From an uncultured Fusobacterium sp. (lineage in GTDB: Bacteria; Fusobacteriota; Fusobacteriia; Fusobacteriales; Fusobacteriaceae), in NCBI RefSeq assembly GCF_905200055.1, contig NZ_CAJKIS010000008.1:1-64000 (forward strand): a stretch of 64,000 nucleotides of DNA. The letters run 5' to 3'. The notes under the pieces were generated by a model. It made no database searches, was not told where the DNA came from, and saw nothing but the letters and a program-made list of their open reading frames with translations. This document shows, one piece after another, positions 62,560-64,000 of the stretch. Position 1 is the first letter of the stretch. Each line of letters begins with the position of its first letter. The position numbers and the translations under genes were made by a program.

Positions 62560-62603
62560 AGCTATTGAAATTGATAGTTTAAATTATCAGTTTCAATAGC
62601 TAC
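62560..62603. terminator. Strong bidirectional hairpin between livJ-like and chromate genes
   Basis: AGCTATTGAAA and TTTCAATAGCT with an inner GATA/TTATC pairing form a long hairpin between convergent genes, with A and T runs on either side. Confidence 0.85.
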
Positions 62604-62608
62604 TTTTA

Positions 62609-63136
62609 CTAAATATAAAGTAAAATTCCTAAAACTCCAGAACTTATAATTAATGGAATAACTCCTATATTCCATTTTAATGATAAAATAATTGCTCCTA
62701 TAAATATAATATAGCTCTTTATATCAATAAAATTTTCTGGCTTTAAAAGTGATAATCCTGCTGCTAAAATCAAACCTAATACTGCTGGACGAAGAGCCTT
62801 AAAAGCTCTATCTACCACTAAAGAGTTTTTAAATCTATGTAAAAACATTAGAATCAAAGCTAAAACCAAAAATGATGGTAATACAACTCCAAAAGTTGTA
62901 AACATAGATCCAAAAACATTCCCTGTAACTTTATAACCTATATAAGTAGCAGAATTAATAGCTATAGGTCCCGGTGTTACTTGAGAAAGTGCAACTATCT
63001 CTGTAAATTCCCCTGTTGTTATCCATTGAAATTCTTCAACCACATCTTCTTGTATCAATGAAAGAACTGTGTATCCTCCACCAAAACTAAATAAACCTAT
63101 TTTAAAAAATACAAAAAAAAGTTGTAAATAAATCAT
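62609..63136 (-). CDS. Chromate transporter family subunit (C-terminal half type)
   Basis: This 175-residue CHR domain protein has IGLFSFGGGYTVLSLIQEDVV and ALSQVTPGPIAINSATYIGY, plus about six helices. Two short CHR proteins acting as a pair replace the fused ChrA. Many members have no proven chromate role. Its start overlaps the end of the preceding CHR gene by four bases. Confidence 0.88.
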   Translation of the reverse strand: MIYLQLFFVFFKIGLFSFGGGYTVLSLIQEDVVEEFQWITTGEFTEIVALSQVTPGPIAINSATYIGYKVTGNVFGSMFTTFGVVLPSFLVLALILMFLHRFKNSLVVDRAFKALRPAVLGLILAAGLSLLKPENFIDIKSYIIFIGAIILSLKWNIGVIPLIISSGVLGILLYI

Positions 63137-63690
63137 TTTTTCTCCTTTTTATCCTTCCAAGCAAAATAAATATTTCCTACAATCATTGTAATAATAATAA
63201 CTGAAATTGGTGATAATGGGGTATATGCCACTAAAAAACCTATACTCAAAGGAATAATTGATTTTTTTAAGCTTATTTTTGTACTTTTAGCCATCTTTAT
63301 AACAGATATAAAAATAAGTGCTACAGTAACAGGTTTTATTCCATTAAAAAAAGCCACAAATATAGGTGAATTCCTAACAGATGATAAGCTTGTTGCTAAT
63401 ATAAGAATCATAATAAATGATGGTAAAACAGCTCCTAATGCTGCTACAACAGCTCCTAATTTACCTGCAATTTTTGTTCCTGTAATAATAGCAGTATTTA
63501 CTGCTAAAATTCCTGGTGTTGATTGAGCTATAGCAAGTCCATCTACAAACTCCTCATCATTTAACCATTTATTTTTATCAACTAAAGCTTCTTTTATTAA
63601 AGGTACCATAGCATATCCACCACCAATAGTAAAAGCTCCTATCTTAAAAAATACTAAAAACAACTTATAATATATACTATTTTTTTTCAA
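63133..63690 (-). CDS. Chromate transporter family subunit (N-terminal half type)
   Basis: This 185-residue CHR domain protein has KIGAFTIGGGYAMVPLIKEALV and LAIAQSTPGILAVNTAIITG. It is the partner of the next gene; together they form a short-chain CHR pair. ATG with AAGGAAG upstream. Confidence 0.88.
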   Translation of the reverse strand: MKKNSIYYKLFLVFFKIGAFTIGGGYAMVPLIKEALVDKNKWLNDEEFVDGLAIAQSTPGILAVNTAIITGTKIAGKLGAVVAALGAVLPSFIMILILATSLSSVRNSPIFVAFFNGIKPVTVALIFISVIKMAKSTKISLKKSIIPLSIGFLVAYTPLSPISVIIITMIVGNIYFAWKDKKEKK

Positions 63691-63723
63691 TAATCTTCCT
63701 TCCTCTCTTTGTAATTTTCTAAA

Positions 63724-64000
63724 TTATAAATATAACTCCATTTTCATGTCGGATTCTATATATTTATTATCTATAAGAGGGATTTGAATAAATCCACACT
63801 TTTTATACAAATATATTGCAGGAGTTAAATTATGATTTGTATAGAGATAAATTTTTTCAGCCTTATTCTCTTTAGCAAATTTAATAGCAACTTGCATCAA
63901 GCTATTTCCTACTCCCATTTTTTTATATCTTTCTGTTACAGCTAATTTAGCAAGTTCATAATTGTTATCTGTCTTTATCATTGTCACTGTTCCTATAGGA
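63724..64000 (-). CDS. GNAT family N-acetyltransferase, cut by the window edge
   Basis: The visible C-terminal portion (at least 92 residues, the frame stays open to base 64000) carries the acetyl-CoA motif AVTERYKKMGVGNSLMQVAI and IYLYTNHNLTPAIYLYKKCGF, typical of GNAT enzymes. The N-terminus lies outside. Substrate unknown. It is 34 bp upstream of the CHR pair on the same strand. Confidence 0.85.
   Translation of the reverse strand, partial: PIGTVTMIKTDNNYELAKLAVTERYKKMGVGNSLMQVAIKFAKENKAEKIYLYTNHNLTPAIYLYKKCGFIQIPLIDNKYIESDMKMELYL

Overview
The window is AT-rich chromosomal DNA that reads as Fusobacterium. Supporting signs are strong AGGAGG-type ribosome-binding sites, heavy A/T codon bias, a PolC-type replicative polymerase beside rsmA/rimM/trmD, an anaerobic cobalamin pathway and a fusobacterial-style PASTA-rsgA-rpe cluster. 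The B12 and glycerol genes suggest the F. varium/ulcerans/mortiferum side of the genus, but species is not decided by the sequence. No rRNA, tRNA, transposase or prophage gene was recognised.

Layout. 1-4.6 kb (minus strand): a PTS operon (EIIB, EIIC, a GrdB-N-terminal-like protein, a Sapep dipeptidase and a DUF7916 protein), divergent from a Rep_3-like replication-initiator gene (4.8-5.9 kb). 6-9.1 kb: a split threonine/serine exporter, an HU protein and a BglG/Mga-like regulator. 9.2-15.6 kb (minus): a glycerol regulon of GlpA/GlpB/DUF1667 glycerol-3-phosphate dehydrogenase, glpK, glpF and the antiterminator glpP. Both glp transcription units begin with a consensus promoter and a leader terminator, as expected for GlpP control. 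15.8-28.5 kb (minus): a thirteen-gene anaerobic cobalamin operon (cbiP-B-cobD-cbiA-C-D-E-T-L-F-G-H-J) headed by a cobalamin riboswitch, a tiny leader ORF and a terminator.

28.6-33.5 kb is the accessory region: an unknown 280-residue protein divergent from cas1, two tandem cas2 genes, a one-spacer CRISPR remnant, and a 567-residue protein with a CARF-like sensor region and no recognised effector. No cas10, csm/cmr or cas3 gene is visible nearby. 33.5-48.1 kb holds ruvC, a candidate small RNA, and metabolic, transport and translation-quality genes (alr, phzF-like, mnmA, rqcH/fbpA, a MarR-FeoA fusion, rpe, rsgA, PASTA). 48.5-58.5 kb is a plus-strand informational run: hpt, rsmA, khpA, rimM, trmD, an RNA methyltransferase, polC, a transporter and HU. 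58.8-64 kb holds a SUFU-type immunity-like protein, a DUF1275 membrane protein, a tiny Leu-rich gene with its own promoter and terminator, a LivJ-like lipoprotein, a split chromate transporter and a GNAT gene cut by the window edge.

The clearest unexplained structure is a modular palindromic repeat family with at least four copies (about 22.8, 28.0, 37.3 and 38.8 kb) plus degenerate pieces. It sits between genes and once inside the cobalamin operon. Other notable points are an rsgA gene that appears to start at ATA, the riboswitch-ORF-terminator arrangement, the orphan adaptation/CARF locus, and two short promoter-to-terminator units without a conventional gene.
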